Shown piece after piece: positions 1-7,483 of a stretch of DNA of 20,830 nt (positions within the stretch are counted from its first letter, which is position 1; every line of letters begins with the position of its first letter). The notes below the pieces were generated by a model. The model saw nothing but the letters and a program-made list of their open reading frames with translations. It searched no databases and was not told the DNA's origin. Source of the DNA: FEN-1297 sp046704565. GTDB lineage: Bacteria > Bacteroidota > Ignavibacteria > Ignavibacteriales > Ignavibacteriaceae. A program made the position numbers and the translations under genes. Location of the stretch: NCBI GenBank assembly GCA_046704565.1, contig JBJKRP010000196.1, forward strand, positions 1-20,830, in the 5' to 3' direction.

Positions 1-53
1 CCTACAGCAGCTCCAACTATAAAAAGAATAAAAACGAATAATTTATTTTTCAT
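1..53 (-). CDS. 5' end of an exported protein (partial)
   Basis: An ATG at 53-51 on the minus strand opens a frame that stays open to the window edge, 17 codons. It reads MKNKLFVFILFIVGAAVG: two lysines, then an uninterrupted hydrophobic stretch, as in a signal peptide or N-terminal anchor. The body of the protein lies outside the window, so no function can be given. It follows the cytochrome c gene in the same direction after about 206 bases and could be a further operon member or have its own promoter. The ribosome binding site is weak. Confidence 0.55.
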   Translation of the reverse strand, partial: MKNKLFVFILFIVGAAV

Positions 54-259
54 GATAATTTTGTTCTGGTATTTTTTAGCTTTTCCATATACGTTGTCAA
101 TTCAAATTGTCTGCAAGCAAGTACAAAGACTCAACTTTTGGTTTTGACCCTGTCCTGCCGGCAGAGAAAAAGATTCAAAAATGACACTACCATTTAACAA
201 AGTCTTTTCAACTGCCGGGAGTGTAATTTCAGCAGGCAGGTTTTTCGGGTTTGAATAAA
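54..259. other. Intergenic spacer without a gene
   Basis: This is the spacer between the small cytochrome c gene and the partial gene at the edge, both minus strand. I see no convincing reading frame. A short palindrome CTGCCGGCAG lies near 157-166, and a minus-strand TTGACA at 95-100 could be part of a promoter for the edge gene, but no good -10 box follows. I see no clear terminator. Confidence 0.4.
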
Positions 260-691
260 CTAGTTTTTTGTTCTTAGAAATTCGAGAACCGCTCTTGCTT
301 CATCTTTCTTCAAGCGCTGGTCTTTCATAATCGGAACGCGCTTCCATTGCTGGATGAGATTCTTTACGTAAGGATCCTTCTGCTGCATTTCCTTTGTGTT
401 CATCAGGTAATTCATAATAAAGACAGGATTCAAAGTTTTTGTAATGCCTTTTAATGCAGGAGCCAGGTTCACATCGTTAATATCATGGCAGGCAGAGCAT
501 TTGTTATCGAAGAGGTCGCTGCCTTTATCGGCAAGGCTCTGGTTTATCGCGCCAAGCTTCACTTCTTTAATAGGACCTATGCCTTTATCGGCTAATTGCT
601 TATTTTGCTGAACGCCGTAATTCGATTCAAAGGTAAATCCCATGAACAGAACTAATCCGGTTACTACTATTAACTTTATTATTGATTTCAT
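260..691 (-). CDS. Small periplasmic monohaem cytochrome c
   Basis: The 143-residue protein starts with a signal peptide (about residues 1-20) and has one haem-binding motif, CSACH, at residues 65-69. A methionine in the later RVPIM segment is a candidate sixth ligand. The segment ADKGIGPIKEVKLGAINQSLADKG before the haem site resembles small cytochromes c that accompany respiratory clusters in Bacteroidota, including clade II nitrous-oxide reductase clusters; that resemblance is from memory. It should act as a soluble or tethered electron carrier in the periplasm. It lies 52 bases downstream of the haem-carrying barrel protein in the same direction, so it is a natural partner for it. A GGAG ribosome binding site precedes the ATG by about 9 bases. 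Confidence 0.85.
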   Translation of the reverse strand: MKSIIKLIVVTGLVLFMGFTFESNYGVQQNKQLADKGIGPIKEVKLGAINQSLADKGSDLFDNKCSACHDINDVNLAPALKGITKTLNPVFIMNYLMNTKEMQQKDPYVKNLIQQWKRVPIMKDQRLKKDEARAVLEFLRTKN

Positions 692-743
692 TTTATTTTA
701 CTCCATCCAATTATATTTCATCGTTCTTAATTTTTATTTCCGC

Positions 744-2126
744 TTAGAATAAAAGCCATCCTACTAAATACAGCGAGTTATTATCAGAAGCATTTCTTCC
801 CGAGCCGTCATAGTTTGTACTTCCGCCGTTAAACGTATTGTAAATGTTATATTGAAGTGCAAACTGGGTATTCATCCAGGGCATAAATGTCAGTTGAAGA
901 ATTTCACCGCTGCTGTTAGGTTCACCGTTGAGGCTTCCTGTTACATCGCCAGGCGCATAAAGACCGGCATCCGCCGTACCGCTCATAGTAAAGTAACCTG
1001 CAGAAAGCGCTGCCCACTGTGGAAAGTTGTAAGTCAAATCGATCTTAAATGAATTTAAATTATTAGTCGGATTGGCAGAACCGCCCGCAGCGTATGTCGC
1101 ATCGAGTGTCTGCTTTTCTGTTATATATGATGCGTGTGCAAGCCATGAACCGCCTGCTTCATTTGTATATTCATATTGAGCGTCAAAACCAATGTCGGTG
1201 AACTTGTCGGTTAAGCCCGTAATGCCAGCGGGATATTGGCTTTGAGAAATTCCGAATGTACCGACTTCAAGGTATTGTCCTTGCCATTGATGCTGAATTG
1301 CAAGTCTCCAGTATGGAGCTACTCCTTTAATGGTTCCCGTCCATGTGGTATCTTCAGGGTAAGATACTCCCTGAATAGCTGAATGATAAAAAGAAACTTC
1401 CGCATAAATCAGCTTATCATATAATCCATATACTCCAAGACCCGCAGCAGTTCCGGGCGCTGCCTGCAGCAATGTTGACGCAGTAGGAGATGGTGTTGCA
1501 TCCGGTCCGGCATAAGGAAAGCCCCAGATAGGAGTAGTATTCCAAACATCCTGCATAGTAGGATTGTTATTTAAAGTTAAGCCGTAACGAAAATCATTTC
1601 CACCAATTGTTGTATGGTTTGCATATCTTACATCGATCATGTCCAGACCGAATGTTCCGGCAGTTGGATCATAAGTAAATTGTAAATACGCTCCGATATG
1701 CGGAGTTATTTCCCCGGAAAGGAACATACTTATTTGCTGCGGTAATTCTGCTGCGCTGCTGCTTGCGCCTGGCGTCGCTTTGCTGACGGAAGAAAACGAA
1801 GTCTGAATCATTGCTGAGATAGGAAACGAATTTAATAAGCTTAGTTCGGTACGGTCGCTGTCGGGCGATTCGGCTTCTATGGCAGGAATGTTTGTCATAG
1901 TATAGCCGTTTAGCTTAAACATTCTTCCGAAGCTTGTTAGTTCGGGATAAGCATAATGGCAGTAGCTGCATGGAAGATTAGTCTGCCTTGCGAAGCTCGG
2001 TATAGCGTAATTGGCTGGATCTATAAATAAAATCAACATGCCGATAACCGAAATAATGAAAAAAGCTCTTTTCCAGCTTCTTTCAAAAATGTTTTGTGCA
2101 GATTTTGTAATTGAACCGGGTACCAT
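744..2126 (-). CDS. Outer-membrane barrel protein with N-terminal haem motif (Cyc2-like)
   Basis: The protein has 460 residues. A hydrophobic export segment (about residues 20-36) is followed directly by IPSFARQTNLPCSYCH, with the haem motif CSYCH at residues 53-57, and then PELTSFGRMFKLNGY. The remaining 380 residues are rich in alternating aromatic and polar stretches with Gly/Asn/Thr turns and end in LVGWLLF, a terminal aromatic residue typical of outer-membrane barrels. A FARQT-CxxCH-FGRxFKLxGY segment joined to a porin-like barrel is the plan of the fused cytochrome-porin family that includes Cyc2, the outer-membrane iron oxidase of iron-oxidising bacteria. Iron oxidation is not shown here; the wider family has many uncharacterised members. 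A GGAG site lies 7 bases before the ATG. The gene sits between a response regulator gene and a cytochrome c gene, consistent with an operon moving electrons across the outer membrane. Confidence 0.75.
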   Translation of the reverse strand: MVPGSITKSAQNIFERSWKRAFFIISVIGMLILFIDPANYAIPSFARQTNLPCSYCHYAYPELTSFGRMFKLNGYTMTNIPAIEAESPDSDRTELSLLNSFPISAMIQTSFSSVSKATPGASSSAAELPQQISMFLSGEITPHIGAYLQFTYDPTAGTFGLDMIDVRYANHTTIGGNDFRYGLTLNNNPTMQDVWNTTPIWGFPYAGPDATPSPTASTLLQAAPGTAAGLGVYGLYDKLIYAEVSFYHSAIQGVSYPEDTTWTGTIKGVAPYWRLAIQHQWQGQYLEVGTFGISQSQYPAGITGLTDKFTDIGFDAQYEYTNEAGGSWLAHASYITEKQTLDATYAAGGSANPTNNLNSFKIDLTYNFPQWAALSAGYFTMSGTADAGLYAPGDVTGSLNGEPNSSGEILQLTFMPWMNTQFALQYNIYNTFNGGSTNYDGSGRNASDNNSLYLVGWLLF

Positions 2127-2168
2127 TTATAACTCCATATTTGTGTTGAAAGATCTCTCGTTAAAATT

Positions 2169-2546
2169 TCATTTATAATTTGATTGCAGACAGACGTCGA
2201 TTGCTTTATCCAGCTTAGTCAGCTCAAGCGGTTTAATAAAAAGATAATCCGCGCCTTCAGCTTTTAAGTCGGATTCATTGACCTTATCCGGGTAGCTGGT
2301 AATTGCGATTATCTTCAGATCATCTCTCAGCTTTTTTGCCTGGGATATAAAATCTGTTCCAAATTCTGAATTAACTCTAATATCAGTTATAAGAAGATGA
2401 AAACTCTGCCTCCGGATCTCAAATAGTCCGGTCTTCACATTATTAACACCAATCATCAAATAATTCTTCTTCCTCAAATAATCGCCGAAAGCAGAAAGAA
2501 TATTTTCATCTTTGTCCACAACCAATATCTTTGGTCTATCAGTCAT
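2169..2546 (-). CDS. Single-domain response regulator (CheY-like receiver)
   Basis: The 125-residue protein is a receiver domain and nothing else. The acidic pocket is VVDKDE (D11, D13), the phospho-acceptor is D55 in LLITDIR, the switch threonine lies in AITSY (T83), and the conserved lysine is K105 in FIKP. All key residues are present, so it should be phosphorylatable. With no output domain it must act through a protein partner or as a phosphate relay. No histidine kinase is visible in the window. It ends 42 bases before the haem-carrying barrel gene and reads in the same direction, so it is probably the first gene of that operon. The ribosome binding site is weak. Confidence 0.9.
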   Translation of the reverse strand: MTDRPKILVVDKDENILSAFGDYLRKKNYLMIGVNNVKTGLFEIRRQSFHLLITDIRVNSEFGTDFISQAKKLRDDLKIIAITSYPDKVNESDLKAEGADYLFIKPLELTKLDKAIDVCLQSNYK

Positions 2547-2661
2547 TCTTTATAAACCAATAATTTCGGAATTGATTATCCAACTAATGTGCCGTCCGGT
2601 CGGGATTATTCAAATGCCGGTAAGTTGTTGAAAAGAAAAAGATTTTTTCAGCGGATGTAAT

Positions 2662-2738
2662 CCTTTAAAGCGGTGCAACTGCCAAGCCGCATTTTACAGG
2701 TGCCAAGTATGATTTGGCAGTTGCGGGATGCTTAAAGG
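2662..2738. repeat. Two-step imperfect inverted repeat
   Basis: The inner arms GCAACTGCCAA (2675-2685) and TTGGCAGTTGC (2714-2724) are perfect 11-base complements. The outer arms CCTTTAA (2662-2668) and TTAAAGG (2732-2738) are also complementary. Short unpaired stretches separate the two stems, and about 28 bases form the central loop. It could be a structured RNA, a small non-autonomous mobile element or a regulator site. No protein gene overlaps it. Confidence 0.6.
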
Positions 2739-2800
2739 TGCTGTTCCCGGGTTTAAGGAATTTTTTCATCCTCCCTGTTGCCGGTTCAACTGGATTAAAG

Positions 2801-2843
2801 GAGCAGATGAATTCGCCTGCTCTGCCGGCTGCTCGAATTTTTT
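2801..2843 (+). terminator. Possible terminator-like hairpin with T run
   Basis: GAGCAG at 2801-2806 can pair with CTGCTC at either 2817-2822 or 2829-2834, and AATTCG (2810-2815) can pair with CGAATT (2834-2839). A run of six T follows at 2838-2843. On the plus strand this would end a transcript starting inside the intergenic region, because no plus-strand gene lies upstream. The alternatives compete, so the fold is uncertain. Confidence 0.3.
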
Positions 2844-3117
2844 ATAAATAAAGATTTTCAGCTAAACTTTTTAATGCTGATATTTGTCTTATCAAAAATG
2901 CCGGGCTTGCTGTTCATTAGACCGGGATAAAAGGCTTAGGGGAAATTCTGCGATAATGAGGAAGAGTCGGAAAAATATTTATAAACGGGGGCAGTAATTA
3001 AACGAACTTATAATAATGAATTATTTTTACCGGGTTTTTAATCCCCTTGTATTCATTTATGAAAAAAATAATTATTTTAATACAACATTCTTCTAACAAA
3101 AAATACGGGTAGTACTA

Positions 3118-4425
3118 ATGAGAAAATTTATTTACACGTTTTCAATTTTAATATTAAGCGTCATATCGCTAATAGCACAGACCAATAACTGCGACAAGGA
3201 TATAACCGATCCCCGCGGAAAGATGAAGCCCTGGGAAGAGGGAGCCTGGACAACCGGCAAGTACCGCAATGTTTTTCTGGAAGCCGGTTACAAACAGAAA
3301 GATATTGACGCAAAGTTAGCCAAGGCTTATTATGATGTGTTCGAAGGTCCTCATAAAGTATATTTTGAAGTCGGCGATTCAATGGCATACCTTTCAGATG
3401 TGAAGAACCATGATGTTAGGACAGAAGGCATGTCCTACGGATTGATGATTGCGGTTCAGCTAAATAAGAAAGACGTATTTGACCGGTTGTGGCGTTGGGC
3501 TAAGAAATATATGCAGCACCAGGGCGGTCCGCGCGATGCCTATTTTGCATGGAGCGTTAAGCCGGGAACCGGCGTTCATAATTCCGAAGGCTCCGCTTCC
3601 GACGGCGAGTTATATTTTATTACCGATTTACTTTTTGCCTCCAACAGGTGGGGGAATAATACCGGGATAAATTATTATCACGAAGCACGAAGAATTCTTG
3701 ATGCGATGTGGAGTAAAAACGGAACAGACGGAATTACCAACATAATAAATGTCGAGCAGAAAAAGATTACCTTTGTGCCTGAAAGATCGGGGTATAACTG
3801 GACAGACCCTTCTTATTACCTGCCGGCTTTTTATGAAATATGGGCAGAGTATGCTAAAGACGGGCATGCACAATTTTACAGGGATTGTGCTGATTCAGCC
3901 CGCGCTTTTCTGCATAGAGCTTGTTCTTCTCCAACAGGTTTGAATGCCGACGCAACCGAATTCAGCGGAGAGCCGAGACACTATGGTGGACGCTTCAGTT
4001 CCAACTTCGGCTTTGATTCTTGGAGAGTTCCAATGAACATTGCTATGGATTATTCATGGTTTGCAAAAGATAAAAAGTGGCAGCAGGATTACTGCCGGAG
4101 ACTTCAAAATTTCCTTTACTGCCAGGGCATAGATACCTTCGTTGACCAGTATAATCTAGACGGAACACCCTCAACTTTTATTAGACCAGCCGGCGGTTAC
4201 AGGGCGCTCCGTCATTCATTGGGATTTGTTGCAACTGCTGCCGCTGCCTCCATAATGGGAACCCAGGCTAAAAGCTGGAAGTTTGTTGATGCCTTATGGA
4301 ATGCAAAGCTTGAACCATATAAGGACGGGTATTTTGATCCTTATTATGATGGACTATTGTACTTGTTCAGCTTAATGCACCTTAGCGGGAATTACAGGAT
4401 AATTAAACCTGCTGTAAATAACTGA
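3118..4425 (+). CDS. GH8 reducing-end xylose-releasing exo-oligoxylanase
   Basis: The 435-residue protein has a signal peptide (about residues 1-20) and a full glycoside hydrolase family 8 domain. The expected general acid is E103 in RTEGMSYG, with D162 in SASDGELY and the expected base D300 in FGFDSWRVPMNIAMD. Spacing between these residues matches what I recall for Bacillus halodurans Rex (E70, D128, D263). The C-terminal DPYYDGLLYLFSLMHLSGNYRI segment is also Rex-like. The enzyme would release xylose from the reducing end of xylo-oligosaccharides (EC 3.2.1.156). Here it carries an export signal, so it would act outside the cytoplasm. It heads a plus-strand group of polysaccharide-active genes. 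An endo-acting GH8 enzyme is the main alternative. Confidence 0.85.
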   Translation: MRKFIYTFSILILSVISLIAQTNNCDKDITDPRGKMKPWEEGAWTTGKYRNVFLEAGYKQKDIDAKLAKAYYDVFEGPHKVYFEVGDSMAYLSDVKNHDVRTEGMSYGLMIAVQLNKKDVFDRLWRWAKKYMQHQGGPRDAYFAWSVKPGTGVHNSEGSASDGELYFITDLLFASNRWGNNTGINYYHEARRILDAMWSKNGTDGITNIINVEQKKITFVPERSGYNWTDPSYYLPAFYEIWAEYAKDGHAQFYRDCADSARAFLHRACSSPTGLNADATEFSGEPRHYGGRFSSNFGFDSWRVPMNIAMDYSWFAKDKKWQQDYCRRLQNFLYCQGIDTFVDQYNLDGTPSTFIRPAGGYRALRHSLGFVATAAAASIMGTQAKSWKFVDALWNAKLEPYKDGYFDPYYDGLLYLFSLMHLSGNYRIIKPAVNN

Positions 4426-4452
4426 TTCAAATAAATTAGCAAATACCTGTTT

Positions 4453-4531
4453 TCGTCATATCGAACGAAGTGAAGAAATCGAAATTATATCTTTCGGATT
4501 ATGAGATTCTTTGCTTCGTTCAGAATGACGA
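4453..4531. repeat. Dispersed GTCAT-GAACGAAG palindrome
   Basis: The left arm (4453-4480, containing TCGAACGAAGTGAAGAAATC) is an imperfect reverse complement of the right arm (4503-4531, containing TTGCTTCGTTCAGAATGACG), with a 22-base spacer. The consensus resembles a short palindromic repeat I recall being spread between genes in many Bacteroidota and Ignavibacteriota genomes. Only one copy is in this window, so its repeat status rests on memory. It may act as a bidirectional terminator or transcript-stabilising stem. Confidence 0.65.
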
Positions 4532-4566
4532 CCTTATTTCCATCGTTCTGCAATAGATGAAATAGT

Positions 4567-4618
4567 AACAGGACAGACTGTTTAAGCATAAAAAGGATAA
4601 ACCTGCCCTGTTGTTTTT
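4567..4618 (+). terminator. Weak hairpin with T run after GH8 gene
   Basis: AACAGGACAG (4567-4576) pairs with CTGCCCTGTT (4603-4612) with one mismatch, and TTTTT follows at 4614-4618. The 26-base loop is long for a factor-independent terminator, and the site is about 140 bases past the GH8 stop codon. Confidence 0.35.
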
Positions 4619-4730
4619 AGACAGGTTAGGATAATAAAATTCTTCAACGGTGGTCTTTTTCCCGCGCTTTGTGTATTTTGCGTTCAGCTATCTTCTATTC
4701 TAACTTTAATTTGACTGGAGAACATTAACA

Positions 4731-5996
4731 ATGTCTAAAAAAATTTTTGAACAAAACAATGCTTTTTTCAAATTATCCGCTGCCTCAAAAGTCTTTGCAG
4801 CCCTTCTATTTATTTTCATCTTCATATTTTCAATAGAGCCTTCAAATGCCGGCGTACCCGGTCCGCAGGAAGCGTGGGTGGGCACGTGGGGGACAGGAGT
4901 ACAGCTTGTAGAGCCCCGCAACATGCCTCCGCAGCCCGGCTTAAGCAACAACACAATTCGCCAGGTTGTCCGTGTATCTATCGGCGGTAAACGCTTGCGG
5001 GTACAATTCGCAAATAACTTCAGCTCAAAGCCTGTAACTATGAATGAAGTTCATATTGCCGTTTCAACCGGGGACAGTTCCATAAATCCTTCCACTGATA
5101 AAGAACTGTTATTCGATGGAAAGCCTTCCGTAACTATGGCGCCCGGCGGCGAAGTCACTTCCGATCCTTTCGATTTCAACTTGGAACCTTTAAGCAAAGT
5201 TGCAATTACAATCTATTACGGCGAAACATCACCGGACGTAACCGGTCATCCTGGTTCGAGGACTACCTCATATATTCTTAAGGGCAATGAGGTCTCTAAA
5301 GAATTATTTGACAACGCTGCAACAACAGACCACTGGTATAACATACAAGGCATCGATGTAATGGCTCCGAAGTCTGCATCTGCGGTTGTTGCCCTTGGCA
5401 ATTCAATAACCGACGGACGCGGCTCCGGCACAAATAAACAGGACCGCTGGACGGATGACTTTGCAAACCTTCTCCAGGAGAATTCTGCTACCAAACAGGT
5501 ATCTGTTTTAAACATGGGAATTGGCGGAAACTGTGTACTTCGAAATTGTCTTGGTCCCGCGGCAGTAAAGCGTTTTGACCGTGATGTGCTGGATAGAAGC
5601 GGAGTAAAATGGCTAATAATTTTTGAAGGCATAAATGACATCGGCGGCTCGTGGGCAAAAGACTCTTCCAAAGTTGCGTCTGATTTAATAGCAGCATTTA
5701 AAAACATGATAGACAGCGCTCATGCAAAAGGCATCAAAGTTTACGGAGCTACTATGACTCCCTTCGGCGGTTCTTTTTATGATAGACCCGGTCATGAATA
5801 TGCCTGGAAGACAGTTAACGATTGGATACGCAACAGCGGCAGCTTTGATGCTGTAATTGATTTTGATAAAGCCATGCAGGATCCCAAAAATCCTCTGCAT
5901 CTTTTGCCTGATGCAGATTCGGGAGATCATCTTCATCCAAATGAAAAAGGATACAGGATTATGGCGGCAGCTATTAATCTGAATCTTTTTAAATAG
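4731..5996 (+). CDS. Secreted SGNH/GDSL esterase, probable carbohydrate acetylesterase
   Basis: The protein has 421 residues. A long N-terminal signal segment ends near SNAG (residues 38-41). A beta-rich domain (about 46-200, starting AWVGTWGTG) precedes the SGNH hydrolase domain. The SGNH blocks are all visible: GNSITDG with the nucleophile S225, the glycine of GIGG (263-266), N302 in EGINDIG, and the DHLHP pair D399 and H402. Proteins of this build remove acetyl or other acyl groups from sugars and lipids. Its place just after a Rex-type xylanase gene suggests deacetylation of xylan or pectin fragments, which is inference. It starts with ATG after a GGAG site. Confidence 0.8.
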   Translation: MSKKIFEQNNAFFKLSAASKVFAALLFIFIFIFSIEPSNAGVPGPQEAWVGTWGTGVQLVEPRNMPPQPGLSNNTIRQVVRVSIGGKRLRVQFANNFSSKPVTMNEVHIAVSTGDSSINPSTDKELLFDGKPSVTMAPGGEVTSDPFDFNLEPLSKVAITIYYGETSPDVTGHPGSRTTSYILKGNEVSKELFDNAATTDHWYNIQGIDVMAPKSASAVVALGNSITDGRGSGTNKQDRWTDDFANLLQENSATKQVSVLNMGIGGNCVLRNCLGPAAVKRFDRDVLDRSGVKWLIIFEGINDIGGSWAKDSSKVASDLIAAFKNMIDSAHAKGIKVYGATMTPFGGSFYDRPGHEYAWKTVNDWIRNSGSFDAVIDFDKAMQDPKNPLHLLPDADSGDHLHPNEKGYRIMAAAINLNLFK

Positions 5997-6043
5997 ATTT
6001 ATTCAATTATTAAAACGACTGCAGTTAAATTAAATTGATTTAT

Positions 6044-6068
6044 GCCGGCGCTTGCCGGCTATTTATTT
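6044..6068 (+). terminator. GC-rich hairpin, probable terminator
   Basis: GCCGGC (6044-6049) and GCCGGC (6054-6059) form a six-pair all-GC stem with a GCTT loop, followed by a T-rich stretch. It stands 47 bases after the esterase stop codon and before the next ribosome binding site, so it probably separates the esterase transcript from the following two-gene unit. Confidence 0.5.
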
Positions 6069-6097
6069 AAGCGCGATAAGGAGAAGCACATTTAGTA

Positions 6098-7480
6098 GTG
6101 AATAAAATCAGAAGCGAAATACTAGTATTGTTAGTTCTGGTCTTTTCTTTTATCAATTTTAATTGCGGCAGTTCCTCTAATGCCGGTAAAGAGCAGAATA
6201 TAAACATCAAAGAAAAACCGGGGAACATTACAAAGGCGCCGAAATTTTTTTATTCGTGTATCTATCTTGATAAACCCGGCAGCAATTCAGGGATATGGTA
6301 TGTGAATTCTAAAGACAGTATAAAGAAACTCATTTTAAAACTGCCGACCAATTACGGAATAACTGCGGATAATTTTAAGCTGTCGCCAACGGATAAGTAT
6401 CTCGCTTTTTATGTTTATGATTCTGCAAGTAAAAAAACAAACGTCTATTCGCTGAACCTAGAAAATCTGGACCTGTCGTGGTTGAAAAGCGACCGTGGCT
6501 TTAACGGAGTCAATTTAGTCTGGAAGAATGATTCTTTCTTATATTGTAATTTGAACTCAGGCGGTAAGGATACATACGCCAGAGAGAAATATACTGCGTT
6601 GATTGATGTCGGAAAAAATAAATCGATAAAAACATTTACTCCTGAAAGAGGCAACCGTCTTGCCGGTTACATAGATAATAAATATCTGCTCTATGAATTT
6701 GATCCGGGCGGAAGCATATATAAAAGTAAGTATTATCTGATTGATGAGAGGAACAATGACATAATCAGAACATTTGAAGACTCTAATAATCCTCACGGGT
6801 TGGAGCATTTCGAAATCTCTCCTTCCGGGACTGAGTTTTTCCATATCCATTACAAAGTCTATGCTGAAAACAACGGAAAGACTTCCACAGATGAAGAATT
6901 ACTGATTCAAAAAATAAGAGGCTCGTCAGGTGAGTTAATTATGCATTCGCTTAGCGGAATTTCAAATGTACAATGGTCGCCGGATGGCAAAGTCATTTCG
7001 TTTCTGAAAGTAGGATCGATCAACCACAATGAGGCTACAAAAGAATATACGAAAATTTATTATCTGTACTTTTATAACGTTGCATCAAAGGAGATGACAA
7101 ACCTGGAAACATACCAGGCTGAAACCCAGGAAGGTGAAAAGACAGGGTTTGATATCCCTAAAACTTTGCCTGTCGACGCTGTAATATTTAATTATCTGGA
7201 TTACGATTGGTCTCCGTCCGGTAAATATCTGTTTATTAAAAGACAGGACCTTTCAATGAACAGCTCGAATTATAATTGCATCCTTTACGATAACGAATCG
7301 AAAAGTGAAAGAGTTCTAATTAAGAATTATAAAGACAGCGCCGGCATAGCCGGATGGTGGGAAGATAATTCATTGCTGCTGAAAGAAGACTCAAAATACA
7401 AACTTGATGATTTGCAGAATAATAAAAGTGAATCTATCCCTGTAAATGGAATTATTATTTATCTGAAAAAGGAAGAGTAG
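6098..7480 (+). CDS. TolB-like beta-propeller lipoprotein
   Basis: The 460-residue protein starts with GTG, preceded by AAGGAG at 6078-6083. Its N-terminus is hydrophobic and ends in NFNC23, followed by serines, so it is a likely lipoprotein with a loose Bacteroidota-type lipobox. The body repeats the TolB/PD40-type strand motif: SPTDKYLAF (96-104), SPSGTEFF (241-248), SPDGKVISF (294-302) and SPSGKYLF (372-379), each followed by a YxYD- or YNV-like segment. This points to a propeller on the periplasmic or outer surface. No catalytic residues can be assigned. It ends 3 bases before the next gene, a predicted glycoside hydrolase lipoprotein, so the two are surely co-transcribed. It may bind the same glycan, but the exact role is unknown. 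Confidence 0.7.
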   Translation: MNKIRSEILVLLVLVFSFINFNCGSSSNAGKEQNINIKEKPGNITKAPKFFYSCIYLDKPGSNSGIWYVNSKDSIKKLILKLPTNYGITADNFKLSPTDKYLAFYVYDSASKKTNVYSLNLENLDLSWLKSDRGFNGVNLVWKNDSFLYCNLNSGGKDTYAREKYTALIDVGKNKSIKTFTPERGNRLAGYIDNKYLLYEFDPGGSIYKSKYYLIDERNNDIIRTFEDSNNPHGLEHFEISPSGTEFFHIHYKVYAENNGKTSTDEELLIQKIRGSSGELIMHSLSGISNVQWSPDGKVISFLKVGSINHNEATKEYTKIYYLYFYNVASKEMTNLETYQAETQEGEKTGFDIPKTLPVDAVIFNYLDYDWSPSGKYLFIKRQDLSMNSSNYNCILYDNESKSERVLIKNYKDSAGIAGWWEDNSLLLKEDSKYKLDDLQNNKSESIPVNGIIIYLKKEE

Positions 7481-7483
7481 ACG

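Larger units (their letters stand above)
2547..3117. other. 571-base intergenic region between divergent genes
   Basis: This region separates the minus-strand cytochrome operon from the plus-strand glycoside hydrolase gene, so it should hold promoters for both. I found no reading frame worth calling. It contains a large two-step inverted repeat at 2662-2738 and a second structured stretch at 2801-2843 ending in a T run; both are listed separately. The last 120 bases before the GH8 gene are very AT-rich and have no clear consensus promoter. Confidence 0.5.
4426..4730. other. 305-base intergenic region with repeat palindrome
   Basis: No gene is visible. It holds a long imperfect palindrome at 4453-4531 and a weaker hairpin with a T run at 4567-4618, both listed separately. 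The last 40 bases before the esterase gene contain TTAATTTG, one base off the Bacteroidota -7 box, and a GGAG ribosome binding site. Confidence 0.5.

Noticed and set aside
5246..5707. 153-codon minus-strand frame inside the esterase gene
   Set aside because: It lies wholly antisense to a gene with intact SGNH catalytic motifs and shows no protein family features.
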